Shown: positions 1 through 8,274 of the stretch, one piece after another
Layout of the letters: every line of letters begins with the position of its first letter
Numbering within the stretch: position 1 is the stretch's first letter
Source of the DNA: Paenarthrobacter nitroguajacolicus
GTDB taxonomy: Bacteria > Actinomycetota > Actinomycetes > Actinomycetales > Micrococcaceae
NCBI RefSeq assembly: GCF_007786235.1
Contig: NZ_VNFK01000012.1
Span: forward strand, 62,001-126,000
DNA length: 64,000 nt
Direction of reading: 5' to 3'
Program-made: the position numbers and the translations under genes
Notes under the pieces: generated by a model
Told to the model about the DNA's origin: nothing
Database searches by the model: none
What the model saw: the letters and a program-made list of their open reading frames with translations, nothing else

Positions 1-597
1 GTCGTCGCCATGAAGTAAGGCAATGTCCGTGTGTCCCAGATCCAGCAGGTGCTTTACCGCCGTGGACGCGGCGTCGTAGTCGTTGATGCCGATGTAGGGG
101 CAATCCTCAACATGGCCACCCACAACAACCAGCGGTATGTCGATCTTGTGCAAGTGCTCCAGTTCTTCCTCGGTCAAGGACATACACAGCACCAACAAGG
201 CGTCGATCTGCTTGTAGACCATGGTGGAGCTGAACAGCCGCTCGCGGTTGCTGCCGTGGCCGCCGAGGTTGAACAGGGAAAGATTGTATTTACGCGAATG
301 CAACTCCCGGTCCGCGCCTTCGATGGCCTTGGAGAAGAACCACCGGCTGACGAACGGGGCCAGGACCCCGATGGTACGGGTGCGGCCCGTCGCCAAACCG
401 GAGGCGGACGACGACGCCACATACCCCAAGGAACTCGCTACTTCGAGGATCTTCTCCCGGGTTGCGGGAGACACCCGGGGCAATCCCCTGACTGCCCGGG
501 AAACGGTCGCCGTCGAGACGCCCGCTGCTGCGGCAACGTCCTCAATACTGACACCCGTGTGGCCGCCGCGTTGGGACCTACCCGTTGTTCGTGACAC
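1..597 (-). CDS. LacI-family transcriptional regulator (3' end outside window)
   Basis: Translating the minus strand from a GTG at 597 gives an uninterrupted frame of 199 codons that runs off the window edge. Residues about 16-37 form a LacI-type helix-turn-helix (VSIEDVAAAAGVSTATVSRA), followed by the hinge and the start of a periplasmic-binding-protein-like effector domain (TIGVLAPFVSRWFF, then DALLVLCMSLTEEELEHL). A purine-rich ribosome site (GAGGGGAG) lies just upstream of the GTG. It sits directly downstream of a sugar ABC operon on the same strand. It is therefore the best candidate for binding the LacI-type operator in front of that operon. Ligand unknown. Family assignment is secure; the regulatory link is inferred. 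Confidence 0.9.
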   Translation of the reverse strand, partial: MSRTTGRSQRGGHTGVSIEDVAAAAGVSTATVSRAVRGLPRVSPATREKILEVASSLGYVASSSASGLATGRTRTIGVLAPFVSRWFFSKAIEGADRELHSRKYNLSLFNLGGHGSNRERLFSSTMVYKQIDALLVLCMSLTEEELEHLHKIDIPLVVVGGHVEDCPYIGINDYDAASTAVKHLLDLGHTDIALLHGDD

Positions 598-661
598 AGG
601 CTCCCCTCTCCGGCCGCCGTTGCTCCGCCTACACCTTATTTCGGGGCTTGCTGAGTGCGGC

Positions 662-701
662 CCTCGGTTACGCAGCGGCGTAATGCGCTGCGCAACCGAG
701 G
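662..701 (-). terminator. Hairpin between sugar ABC operon and LacI gene
   Basis: A 16-base arm (662-677) and its complement (686-701) pair with one mismatch around an 8-base loop. It lies 10 bases after the stop of the last permease gene, so it probably ends or attenuates the ABC transporter transcript before the LacI gene. No long T-run follows. Confidence 0.6.
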
Positions 702-710
702 CCGCGCTTC

Positions 711-1673
711 CTAGCCCTTGAGACCGCCGGACAGCAGGCCTCGCACGAAGTACCGCTGAAGGCCAAAGAACACCAGCAGCGGAATAATGATCGAGACGAA
801 TGCTGCGGCCGGGTTCAGGTAATCCCTGGCGCCACGGGTACCGGAAATCTCTGCCAAACGCTGCGTAATCGGAGCCACGTCCGCCGTACCTCCGGAGAAC
901 ACCAGCGCCACCAGCAGGTCATTCCATACCCAGAGGAACTGGAAGATGGCCAACGAGGCCAAAGCCGGAACGGAGAGCGGCAGGATGATCCGCCAGAAGA
1001 TGGTGCTGTGTCCGGCACCGTCCACCCTTGCTGCCTCGATGACTTCACCGGGAATCTCTGAAATGAAGTTGTGGAGCAGGAAGATGCCCAGCGGGAGGCC
1101 GAACATGGTGTGGGCGATCCACAGTTGCGCGTATGAGCCTGCAGGAAGCTGCAGGGTCTGCGTGAAGAACTGCAGGAGCGGAATCAGCGCCATCTGGAGC
1201 GGGATGATCTGCAGGGCGAAGACGAAGATGAAGAGTGCGTCGCGGCCCTTGAACTTACCCCACGCGAAGACGTAAGCGGCCATGGATGCCAGAACCAGCA
1301 CGAAGATGGTGACCGGGATGACGATCGCTATGGAGTTCACGAAATACTGCGAGAGGTTGGCGGACTGTGAGCCTGCCGGTGTGAGGACATCCACGTAGTT
1401 CTTGAATGTGAAGTCCCAGTCAACGAAGGCATTCCACCAACCGTTGGAGCGGGGGCCCACCTGCTTGGCGGCCGGACGGAACGAGGTAACGAAGAGGCCG
1501 AACGTCGGTACGGACCATACGACGGCGATGATGATCGCTGCCGCTGTAGCCCACTTGGACGTGAGCTTGGTCTTGACCCGCCGCATGATCGGCTGGGCGT
1601 CCTCCGTGGGGTCGGATCCAGGACGCTGCCGGGTGGCCTTCGAGGCCTCTTTCGGGGCTGGCGTGGCTGTCAA
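711..1673 (-). CDS. Carbohydrate ABC transporter permease (MalG type)
   Basis: Inner-membrane permease of a CUT1-type sugar importer, about 320 residues with six predicted membrane segments. The conserved cytoplasmic EAA loop that docks the ATPase is visible as EVIEAARVDGAGHSTIFWRI, near residue 210. Translation appears to begin at a TTG that overlaps the TGA of the upstream permease gene (TTGA), implying translational coupling. The N-terminal 30 residues before MRRVKTKL are polar and low in conservation, as usual in this family. The ATPase of the system is not in the window; actinobacterial CUT1 systems commonly share a remote MsiK-type ATPase. Confidence 0.9.
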   Translation of the reverse strand: MTATPAPKEASKATRQRPGSDPTEDAQPIMRRVKTKLTSKWATAAAIIIAVVWSVPTFGLFVTSFRPAAKQVGPRSNGWWNAFVDWDFTFKNYVDVLTPAGSQSANLSQYFVNSIAIVIPVTIFVLVLASMAAYVFAWGKFKGRDALFIFVFALQIIPLQMALIPLLQFFTQTLQLPAGSYAQLWIAHTMFGLPLGIFLLHNFISEIPGEVIEAARVDGAGHSTIFWRIILPLSVPALASLAIFQFLWVWNDLLVALVFSGGTADVAPITQRLAEISGTRGARDYLNPAAAFVSIIIPLLVFFGLQRYFVRGLLSGGLKG

Positions 1674-2635
1674 TGGATCTCCCTTTGCTTGCGAAGGACA
1701 CGAGCGTTGTACACGACGATTGGCAGCACCATCAGGAACAGGACCAAGGCCAGGGCGGCACCGCGTCCCGGCTCACCGGCGCGGAAGGCCTGCGTGTACA
1801 TTTCATTGGCAACGACCGACGTGTCGTAGTTACCGGCGGTCATGGTTCGGACGATGTCGAAGACCTTCAGCGTGGCGATGGTAATGGTGGTCAGCACCAC
1901 CACCAAGGCTCCACGGATACCCGGAACCGTGACGTTGCGGAACTGCTGCCAGGCGTTGGCGCCATCCAGTCGGGCTGCTTCGATGAGCTCCACCGGAACA
2001 CCCTTGATGGCCGCCGACAGGATCACCATGGCAAAGCCGGTCTGGATCCAGACCATCACGATGATCAGGAAGATCGTGTTCTCCGGGGCATCCAGCAAGA
2101 ACTGCTTGGGATCCATTCCCAAGGCATCCCGGAAGAAGTTAAGGACACCGGTCTGCTCGATGCCGGGGCCACGGTAGTCATAGACGAGTTTCCAAATGAT
2201 GCCGGCGCCCACGAAGGAAATGGCCATGGGCATGAAGACCAGCGACTTCAGAACCTTTTCGCCCCTGGCCTTATCGATGAACACCGCGTATGCGAGTCCA
2301 AAGCTGGTGGACAGCAGGGGGACCAGCACGGTCCAAATGACCGTATTCCGCAGCGTGGTCAACGCTTCGGGCTGCGTGAACATCCAGACAAAGTTGTCCA
2401 ATCCGTTGCCATTGCCGCTGGCATCGGTGAAAGCCAGCATTGATGTGCGGGCTGCCGGATAGACCAAGCCCACCAGCATGAGGATCGCGGCGGGAGCAAG
2501 GAAGCCAACAACGGTCACTTTGTCCTTGACCGACTTGGGTGCCCTGTCCACCAGCAACATGATGAGGCCGATAACCGCTGAGAAGATCGCCAGGGCTATC
2601 ACTACTTGAAGGAGTTTTTCTCCGATAAATTCCAT
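1670..2635 (-). CDS. Carbohydrate ABC transporter permease (MalF type)
   Basis: Second membrane subunit of the same sugar importer, about 321 residues. It has an N-terminal hydrophobic segment (VVIALAIFSAVIGLIMLL), further membrane spans and an EAA loop (VELIEAARLDGANAWQQF). I chose the ATG at 2635, because GGAGG lies six bases upstream; an in-frame TTG two codons earlier is less likely. Its stop overlaps the start of the MalG-type gene by four bases. A strong hairpin separates it from the binding-protein gene upstream. Confidence 0.9.
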   Translation of the reverse strand: MEFIGEKLLQVVIALAIFSAVIGLIMLLVDRAPKSVKDKVTVVGFLAPAAILMLVGLVYPAARTSMLAFTDASGNGNGLDNFVWMFTQPEALTTLRNTVIWTVLVPLLSTSFGLAYAVFIDKARGEKVLKSLVFMPMAISFVGAGIIWKLVYDYRGPGIEQTGVLNFFRDALGMDPKQFLLDAPENTIFLIIVMVWIQTGFAMVILSAAIKGVPVELIEAARLDGANAWQQFRNVTVPGIRGALVVVLTTITIATLKVFDIVRTMTAGNYDTSVVANEMYTQAFRAGEPGRGAALALVLFLMVLPIVVYNARVLRKQREIH

Positions 2636-2676
2636 ACCCAACCTCCGGGGCGTGAGTGAATCACTAGGTTCCGGGA

Positions 2677-2726
2677 AAAGCGCTGCCTCCCCGGCTGGGC
2701 AAACCAGTCAGGGGAGGCAGCACTTT
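2677..2726 (-). terminator. Intra-operon hairpin downstream of the binding-protein gene
   Basis: A 16-base-pair stem (2677-2692 with 2711-2726, one G-U pair in the minus-strand RNA) follows the binding-protein stop by five bases. It is followed by TTTTCCC in the transcript. Such elements usually cause partial termination or protect the upstream mRNA, giving more binding protein than permease. The stem is seen; the role is inferred. Confidence 0.65.
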
Positions 2727-2731
2727 GGGAG

Positions 2732-4078
2732 TTAGCTCTTAGGCCAGCTGGATTCAATGCTGTTGGCTACATCCTGGGAGGACGTGCCGTTGATCCACTG
2801 CACGATGCCCTTCCAGAACGAGTTTGAACCCACAGCACTCGGCATCAGGTCCGAGCCATCGAAGCGGAAGACAGTCTCGGGATCCTGGAGGATCTGGACG
2901 GTCAGCTTGTCGAGGTCGGACTGTGCGTTGTTGGGGTCAAGTCCCTTGTTGGCACTCACAACACCGCCCAGCTTGACGCGGTTGTTGGCGAAGTCGGCGC
3001 TGGCGAGGTAAGCCAGGAACGACTGGACCTCAGGGGTGTCCTTGTAGGCGCCCACCATCTCGCCGCCACCGGTGACTGCCTTGCCCTTGCTTTCGTCAAT
3101 CGGCGGGGTGATGAATGCCCACACGTCGCCGTCCTCGGCAACGTTTGTTCCTGCGGGCCAGTTGGCGGCCTGGAAGTTGGCCTGGTGGTGCATCGCGCAA
3201 GTGCCATCCAGAACAGGCTGGCCAGCCTGGGCGAAGCCGGTGCTCAGGATCGAGCGGACGTCACCGAAGCCACCGTTCACCATGTCCTGGTTGAGCAGGA
3301 TGTCGCCGGCCTTGTTGAAGGAATCGACGATCTTGGGGTCGTTGAACGGAATCTGGTGGGCTACCCACTGGTCGTAAACTTCGGGTCCGTGGGCGCGAAG
3401 GACAACGTCTTCAATCCAGTCCGTGCCGGGCCAGCCAGTGGCCTCACCGGATTCGAATCCGGCACACCACGGCTTCATGTTCTTGTCATCCGCTGCGATC
3501 TTCTTGGACAGCTCGATCATTTCGTCCCACGTCTTGGGAACTTCCCAGCCCTTGTCCTTGAAGGTCTTGGGCGCGTACCAAACAAAGCCCTTGACGTTCG
3601 CAAGCATCGGAGCGGCGTAGTACGTGCCATCTACCGTGCCGTACTTCTTCCAGTCCGGGGACCAGTTCTTGTCCACCAGGTCGGAGACGGTCTTCGGAGC
3701 GGGCTTCAAGTATCCTGCCCGTGCCTGCGTGGCAAGAAGACCGGGCTGCGGGAAGATCGCCACATCAGGGGCGGTGCCGGACTGAGCACGGACACCGATC
3801 TGCGTTTCGAATTCCTTGCTGCCTTCGTACTTAACAGTGATTCCCGTGCAGTCTTCGAACTGCTTCCAGGATTCCTCGAGGTTGGTTGCTTCGATATCGA
3901 CGATCGTCGAGTAGACGGAGACGGTCTTGCCGTCGTGCTTGCCATAGCTTTCGTAGGCGGAGCAATCATTGGAGCCGGCGGTGGATCCCCCACCGCCTCC
4001 ATCTCCGCTACAGGCGGAAAGGGTAAGTGCCAGGACACCGGCGGCTGCGACCGGTAGCAGGTACTTGGTTTTCTTCAT
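2732..4078 (-). CDS. Sugar ABC transporter substrate-binding lipoprotein
   Basis: Extracellular solute-binding protein of family 1, 448 residues from the ATG at 4078, which has GAGGAG eight bases upstream; a longer in-frame extension is unlikely. The signal peptide ends in a lipobox (LTLSAC, lipidated Cys23), followed by a Gly/Ser-rich linker. The body shows typical family features such as SVYSTIVDIEATNLEESWKQFEDCTGI, APDVAIFPQPGLLA and W-rich binding-site segments (NWPAGTNVAEDGDVWAF). It is the first gene of the operon with two permeases and a LacI regulator. An oligosaccharide or glucoside ligand is likely but not determinable here. Confidence 0.92.
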   Translation of the reverse strand: MKKTKYLLPVAAAGVLALTLSACSGDGGGGGSTAGSNDCSAYESYGKHDGKTVSVYSTIVDIEATNLEESWKQFEDCTGITVKYEGSKEFETQIGVRAQSGTAPDVAIFPQPGLLATQARAGYLKPAPKTVSDLVDKNWSPDWKKYGTVDGTYYAAPMLANVKGFVWYAPKTFKDKGWEVPKTWDEMIELSKKIAADDKNMKPWCAGFESGEATGWPGTDWIEDVVLRAHGPEVYDQWVAHQIPFNDPKIVDSFNKAGDILLNQDMVNGGFGDVRSILSTGFAQAGQPVLDGTCAMHHQANFQAANWPAGTNVAEDGDVWAFITPPIDESKGKAVTGGGEMVGAYKDTPEVQSFLAYLASADFANNRVKLGGVVSANKGLDPNNAQSDLDKLTVQILQDPETVFRFDGSDLMPSAVGSNSFWKGIVQWINGTSSQDVANSIESSWPKS

Positions 4079-4137
4079 GCTAAAGACTCCTCGCTGAGTA
4101 CAAGTGATTCGGCGGCGCAATTGATGTGGTGACGCTC

Positions 4138-4176
4138 ACACTAGCCATGTTCTCAAGGTAAATGCAAGCGCTTACA
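4138..4176 (-). promoter_or_regulatory. LacI-type operator overlapping a promoter
   Basis: On the minus strand TGTAAGCGCTTGCA (4163-4176) is a near-perfect palindrome of the LacI/CcpA-family operator class, with central CG. A possible -35 (TTGCAT, 4162-4167) overlaps it, and a possible -10 (TAGTGT, 4138-4143) follows after 18 bases, about 60 bases before the binding-protein start. A repressor bound here would block the ABC operon. The candidate repressor is the LacI protein at 1-597. Confidence 0.7.
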
Positions 4177-4281
4177 CCGACCGTAATCACACTGATACCA
4201 AGTAGCCTGCTTATTTCGATGCGGCATACCCATTGAGCCTGTGATGACGGTGCGCGGGGAAGCTTTCGATCCCACCTGAGC

Positions 4282-4731
4282 ATGCCTGCGATTTGTTTAC
4301 CCAGTGTTGCCTATGGAAAAGTGGGAAGCGTGGATGAACTAGAAGCACTCCAGACCATCGGCCGCCTGATCAAGGAAGAACGCCTGGCCCAAGGTCTGAG
4401 CCAGGTGCAGTTGGCCAAGCAGGCGGGTACGGCCATCAAGACAGTGCGCACGTTGGAATCAGGAACGCGGCGTACGCAGGAAATCAACCAGCGCAAGCTT
4501 GAGCACGCTCTTGGTTGGCGCGCTGGATCCGTCTCGGAGGTCCTCAAGGGAAAGTCCACCTTCGCCCCGGACATGATCACTCCGGATGACATGCGCTCCA
4601 GCGATGAGTCGCGTCAGGGGCCACCCCGTGTTTCCGTTCCCGCAGCTCCCGTGGCCCGGGCTTCACACCTTTCCGACGAAGAGCTCCTCGCAGAGCTCAC
4701 CTACCGCATGATGCACCGCAACAGAGGCTGA
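4282..4731 (+). CDS. XRE-family helix-turn-helix regulator
   Basis: A 149-residue protein with one N-terminal XRE/Cro-type DNA-binding domain, about residues 22-75 (IGRLIKEERLAQGLSQVQLA, then AIKTVRTLESGTR). The C-terminal half (about residues 90-149) is unrelated to known effector domains and ends in a helical segment (DEELLAELTYRMM). The start is uncertain: ATG at 4282 has no clear ribosome site, and GTG codons at residues 14 and 17 are alternatives that keep the whole domain. It is divergent from the sugar ABC operon, so it might share that intergenic region, but no target is apparent. Confidence 0.8.
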   Translation: MPAICLPSVAYGKVGSVDELEALQTIGRLIKEERLAQGLSQVQLAKQAGTAIKTVRTLESGTRRTQEINQRKLEHALGWRAGSVSEVLKGKSTFAPDMITPDDMRSSDESRQGPPRVSVPAAPVARASHLSDEELLAELTYRMMHRNRG

Positions 4732-4740
4732 ACCGCCCCG

Positions 4741-5424
4741 CTACAGCGACTTGCGCCGTACCATCTCGTTGATCCAGCTGGGCGCGAACGGTGATGTGCA
4801 ATTGGGCGGCGTTGGGTAGTCCTTGAGGACTTCCAAACGCTCACCGATATCCAATGCGCGGGTCCGAAGCTCCGGGTATTCAATTCCGATCTGCGCCAAG
4901 CAGTGGTTCATGGCCCACTGAAGCCGGTCCGGAGCGTCCTTCATGTGGGCCTCGATGATGTCCAGAAGCGCGCCCAAATCCAGTCCTTCCGGCTTCTTGA
5001 CCACACGTTCCGACGTAAGAGCCCACCCGGCACTCGCAACCACAGGGTCGGGATCGGCGAACCAGGCAACGCGCAGCACCTCGGCGTGCGGGCTCTTCTT
5101 CACCACGTAGTTCACCAGCCAGTCATGGACCTTGGGAGCCCGGGCTTCCCGCAGCATGCTGTCCAGTTCATCCCGCTCGAAGGCCTTGGGACGGCAAATC
5201 AGCAAGGACAGCAACCTGGCGGCGGTATCCCCGGTGTCCCACAGCTCACGCGAAAGATCCTGCTGTGTCTTCAACCTCTTCGCGACGGCACGAAGTTTAC
5301 CCAGGTTCACGCCATGGTCGTCACCGTGTTTCTCGTTGACTTCGCGGGCACGGGGGTCCTCCAGCGAAGCCAGTTCCGCCATCAGCTCGGCCACCGACGT
5401 TTCAAGCACTGTTGTTCCAACCAC
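4741..5424 (-). CDS. DNA alkylation repair (AlkD-like) HEAT-repeat protein
   Basis: About 227 residues. The composition is of paired amphipathic helices typical of the AlkD/DNA_alkylation superfamily, with segments such as HDWLVNYVVKKSPHAEVLRV and DPDPVVASAGWALTSERV. AlkD-type enzymes excise alkylated purines, while some relatives only bind DNA. I chose the GTG at 5424 because GAGGAGG lies five bases upstream; longer in-frame extensions lack a ribosome site. The C-terminus (YPTPPNCTSPFAPSWINEMV) fits the conserved end seen in this subfamily. It is transcribed alone. Confidence 0.75.
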   Translation of the reverse strand: MVGTTVLETSVAELMAELASLEDPRAREVNEKHGDDHGVNLGKLRAVAKRLKTQQDLSRELWDTGDTAARLLSLLICRPKAFERDELDSMLREARAPKVHDWLVNYVVKKSPHAEVLRVAWFADPDPVVASAGWALTSERVVKKPEGLDLGALLDIIEAHMKDAPDRLQWAMNHCLAQIGIEYPELRTRALDIGERLEVLKDYPTPPNCTSPFAPSWINEMVRRKSL

Positions 5425-5556
5425 TAAGGCCTCCTCGTGTCCATCGTGTGTGGACATCAGGCTACTAGTTAACCGACAGCGGGATGGCAGCCCGTGCCAG
5501 TGCGGTCTTCCGCTATCAAGGCGAGCTGCCATCCCGTTGGGGTCGGTGGAGGGATC

Positions 5557-5892
5557 CTACTTTTCGCCCTTGAACAGACCGGCGATCTTGGAACCCAGGC
5601 CCTTGACGTTTTCAGCAACGTCCCCAGCGATTTCCTTTGACTTTTCGGCGACGTCACCCGCCAATTCCTTGGCATTTTCTCCTACGTCACCAGAGAAAAA
5701 TTCCTTGACGTTCTCGGCAGCGTCTCCGGCGAACTCTTTGACATTCTCGGCAGCTTCGCCAGCAAATTCCTTGACGTTCTCCACAGCCTCGCCAGCAAAT
5801 TCCTTAGCGTTTCCCAGGGCTTCGCCGGCCGCATCCTTGGCGTTCTCCGCCGCGCTATTAACCGCCTCGGCGCCCGTGGTTTCTTCACTCAT
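5557..5892 (-). CDS. LEA-like / YtxH-like repeat protein
   Basis: A 111-residue hydrophilic, highly charged protein starting at the ATG at 5892 (GGAG six bases upstream). It is built from about eight imperfect 11-residue repeats of the form AENVKEFAGEA, running from residue 20 to 95, and ends in KIAGLFKGEK. The 11-mer periodicity with acidic and basic positions resembles group 3 LEA proteins and apolipoprotein-like amphipathic helices. Such proteins protect membranes or proteins during desiccation or osmotic stress. It has no signal peptide. It lies just after an envelope-stress operon, which supports a stress role, but the function is inferred. Confidence 0.75.
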   Translation of the reverse strand: MSEETTGAEAVNSAAENAKDAAGEALGNAKEFAGEAVENVKEFAGEAAENVKEFAGDAAENVKEFFSGDVGENAKELAGDVAEKSKEIAGDVAENVKGLGSKIAGLFKGEK

Positions 5893-6013
5893 GCTGCTCT
5901 CCTCTGTGACGATTGGATCTGTGGCAATGCGTGCCAAAGGAGGGATTCCCCCTTTGCCTTTCAAACTATTGGCAGACGCCCGGATTGTGCAATGTCAGCG
6001 GACATATACGACG

Positions 6014-6625
6014 TCAGCGGACCCTTTCGGCCCGGGTAAACCTGGACCGTGCACCGGAGACCATATGCACCAGCACGGGGGTCTTCTGACCAATGACAAG
6101 GTCCAAGGCTTCCACCAATTGCGACACTTCGGCCGCAAGGAGGTGGGGCGCCACTCCTTGCCGCGGTTGGATGCGGATCCGCAGGCCTGGCCTGCCCTTC
6201 ACTTCGAGGGTTGTCACGGAGGCGCCAGCGAGGTCTGTCCTCTCGGCGAGGGCGGCCCGCAGTGCCTGTTCAGCTACGCCGCCACCGATCCTCACTTCGC
6301 CATCAACGTCGCTGTCGTCGTCGCTGGCCACCAGAAGGTTGGCCCTGCCTTTGCCTTGCTGCGACAGCCAGGCAACCATCCCGATGATGACCGCCACCAG
6401 GACCAGCCCGGCCACAATCCACAGCCAGCTCTCTTCGCGTCCGGGGAAGCGCGTCTGCCGGAAAGCATTTTCTGCGCCGGCCCACACTCCCGCGGACCAA
6501 CCGTGCCACCACGTTGCCACAGCAGGGACGGTGGCCAGCAGCAGGAGTAGAAGTCCCACGGCCAAAAGCTTCACGCCGATAATGAAGAGCAATACCCGGT
6601 TGACTCCACGCGGTGTTCCGTTCAC
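6014..6625 (-). CDS. Asp23-operon membrane protein (AmaP-like)
   Basis: A 203-residue protein with two N-terminal membrane segments (residues about 10-35 and 65-90) separated by a Trp-rich extracellular loop, then a cytoplasmic domain of about 105 residues. This topology matches AmaP, which anchors Asp23-family proteins at the membrane in Firmicutes. The GTG start overlaps the stop of the preceding gene (GTGA). It is the last of five overlapping genes. Homology to AmaP is judged from topology and gene order, not close sequence identity. Confidence 0.7.
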   Translation of the reverse strand: MNGTPRGVNRVLLFIIGVKLLAVGLLLLLLATVPAVATWWHGWSAGVWAGAENAFRQTRFPGREESWLWIVAGLVLVAVIIGMVAWLSQQGKGRANLLVASDDDSDVDGEVRIGGGVAEQALRAALAERTDLAGASVTTLEVKGRPGLRIRIQPRQGVAPHLLAAEVSQLVEALDLVIGQKTPVLVHMVSGARSRFTRAERVR

Positions 6626-7263
6626 GCCCCGATCACCCCCGACGTCGCAAGGTTGACCCGAACTGCTGGCATCGGCACCGGTGACATTTCCTCAAGTTCC
6701 GCTTGCACCGCAGTCAGCACGGCCTCTTCGCTCACGCGGCTCCCCGATGTTGGCCTTACATTGACCACTACCAGCTGCCGCGAGACAACCACCATGACTT
6801 GTTCCGGGGTCACGTTCGCAGCCGTCCGTGCACGACGTGCCAGCGCGGACGCCAGGACTTCGTCATCAACCACGACGGCGGTGCGCGGGTCCCGGAGCAG
6901 ATGCCGGGCACGCCTGCCGGGGAGCACTGCGTGAAGCAGGAAGAAGAGCCCCACCATTGCTATGACCGCGCCACTCGCGCCGAGGAGCAAGGGCGAGATG
7001 CCATCCGGGAGAGCGATGATTCGCTCCGCAGCCGTGCTCGGGTTGATCAACCACGGCGGCTGCCCAATGGCGCGGACCCCCGCTTCAAGCAAGGCGTAGA
7101 CGCAGAGGACGATCACCAACACAGCCGCAATCGAGGCTGCCCCGGCGCGGGATGAATGCGTTTCCCGGCGCAGAATGCGGCTCATATCCGGGTCTTCACC
7201 TGCTACGGGGACGGCGTCCGGGCTTGTGCCATTCACTTGCTGTGTTTCCTGGTCCTGTGTCAC
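6622..7263 (-). CDS. DUF6286-type membrane protein of the Asp23 operon
   Basis: 213 residues. A polar N-terminus precedes two membrane segments (AASIAAVLVIVLCVYALLEA, near residue 45, and a second near residue 95). A soluble C-terminal domain of about 90 residues follows, containing VVVSRQLVVVNVRPTSG. This is the arrangement of actinobacterial DUF6286 proteins found in Asp23 operons. The gene starts with GTG overlapping the upstream stop and ends overlapping the AmaP-like gene, so the operon is translationally coupled throughout. Exact role unknown. Confidence 0.7.
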   Translation of the reverse strand: MTQDQETQQVNGTSPDAVPVAGEDPDMSRILRRETHSSRAGAASIAAVLVIVLCVYALLEAGVRAIGQPPWLINPSTAAERIIALPDGISPLLLGASGAVIAMVGLFFLLHAVLPGRRARHLLRDPRTAVVVDDEVLASALARRARTAANVTPEQVMVVVSRQLVVVNVRPTSGSRVSEEAVLTAVQAELEEMSPVPMPAVRVNLATSGVIGA

Positions 7264-7640
7264 TGAACGCGGCCTCCCTCCGTAACGTGCGCTCCGCTGA
7301 TCCTGATGTCCACCCTGCTTAGCTGCGAGCCGCTGAGCCTCGTGACGGTCTCAAGGATGGTGGCCTTGGCGGCGACGGCCCTGTCCCAAATTGAGCCACC
7401 GAAGCCTTGGACCCGCTGCGGATCGCGGAGGACGTCGGTCAGAGCCGGGATGCTGATAGGCGCCACGATGGACAAAGCCAGGAGGCCGTCGTCGTCCGCC
7501 CAATCTGCGCGGATGTCGCTGGCCTCCACGCCGAGAGCTTCGGCGGCCGCGGCACGGGCCAAAGATGTTAATGCCTGGGTACTGATCCGGTTGTGGCCGG
7601 CCAGGCTGGTGGTGGATTCCACAGCCTCAGCCACGCTCAT
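7260..7640 (-). CDS. Asp23-operon hypothetical protein
   Basis: A 126-residue soluble protein lying between the small membrane gene and the DUF6286 gene, overlapping both by four bases. Its alpha/beta pattern (ALTSLARAAAAEALGV, then LLALSIVAPISIPAL and LSRVDIRISGA) resembles a shortened Asp23/Gls24 fold. It lacks the conserved GVYSLG region of true Asp23 proteins. It is probably a paralogous partner in the envelope-stress complex; I could not assign a named family with certainty. Confidence 0.65.
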   Translation of the reverse strand: MSVAEAVESTTSLAGHNRISTQALTSLARAAAAEALGVEASDIRADWADDDGLLALSIVAPISIPALTDVLRDPQRVQGFGGSIWDRAVAAKATILETVTRLSGSQLSRVDIRISGAHVTEGGRVQ

Positions 7641-7828
7641 GACGAAGAGCGCCGGCCCGTAATAGCGTCCAGGACGCCGCGGAGATCCAGCTTGCCATCA
7701 GCCGCGCGGCCAAGCAGTGCCCCGATGCCCATGAAAAGCAGTGAGACCAGGAAGCCCCACAGCCCGAACGCGAAAGACATGAACGCCACAAAGGCGCCGA
7801 TCGCGATGCCCACCACGGTCATGCTCAC
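7637..7828 (-). CDS. Small membrane protein (DUF2273-like) of the Asp23 operon
   Basis: 63 residues with two adjacent hydrophobic segments (VVGIAIGAFVAFMSFAFGLW and FLVSLLFMGIGALLG) and a short basic tail (DAITGRRSSS). Size, topology and location immediately after asp23 match the DUF2273 small membrane proteins found in asp23/amaP clusters of Gram-positive bacteria. It begins at a GTG overlapping the asp23 stop by four bases. Probably helps localise Asp23 proteins to the membrane. Confidence 0.7.
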   Translation of the reverse strand: MSMTVVGIAIGAFVAFMSFAFGLWGFLVSLLFMGIGALLGRAADGKLDLRGVLDAITGRRSSS

Positions 7829-8274
7829 TGAAGTGCCTCCCTTTCCACTGGGACAGTCTTGGCACCGGCGGGTTTGGTCGGCGGGGCCACGTAGACGTCG
7901 TTGATCTCGATGTTGACTTCAATGACCTGGAGACCGACGAGTTCTTCGACCGCCCGGAAGACAGCGGACCTGACCTGGTTGGCCACGCCATGCAAGGGGT
8001 GGCCATACAAGGCGACCAGGTTGATGTCGACGGCCACCTGGGTCTCACCGACCTCTGCGCGGACGCCTGCTGCGTGGTCCGAGCTGCCGACGGCGTCGCG
8101 GATCGCGCCGAGGGCTCGGGACGGGCCTGACCCCAAGGAGTACACGCCGGGCACGGTGCGGGCAGCGATGCCGGCTACTTTAGCCACAGCCGCCTCGGAG
8201 ATGATGGTGCGTCCGGTACCGAGGATCTCGCTGCCCCCAGGCACGGGATCAAGCTGCACGTTCTGGTCTTCCAT
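7825..8274 (-). CDS. Asp23/Gls24 family envelope stress response protein
   Basis: A 149-residue soluble protein with the Asp23 signature: TIISEAAVAKVAGIAARTV, then GVYSLGSG near residue 45, then VAVDINLVALYGHPL and VEVNIEINDVYV-type strands. Asp23 proteins coat the inner face of the membrane and respond to cell-wall or alkaline stress. The ATG at 8274 has GGGGAG six bases upstream. It is the first gene of a tightly overlapping five-gene operon (asp23, DUF2273-like, hypothetical, DUF6286, AmaP-like). Confidence 0.9.
   Translation of the reverse strand: MEDQNVQLDPVPGGSEILGTGRTIISEAAVAKVAGIAARTVPGVYSLGSGPSRALGAIRDAVGSSDHAAGVRAEVGETQVAVDINLVALYGHPLHGVANQVRSAVFRAVEELVGLQVIEVNIEINDVYVAPPTKPAGAKTVPVEREALQ

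Noticed and set aside
3185..4057. A 290-residue plus-strand open frame
   Set aside because: Antisense to the sugar-binding lipoprotein, whose lipobox, ribosome site and operon context are clear.
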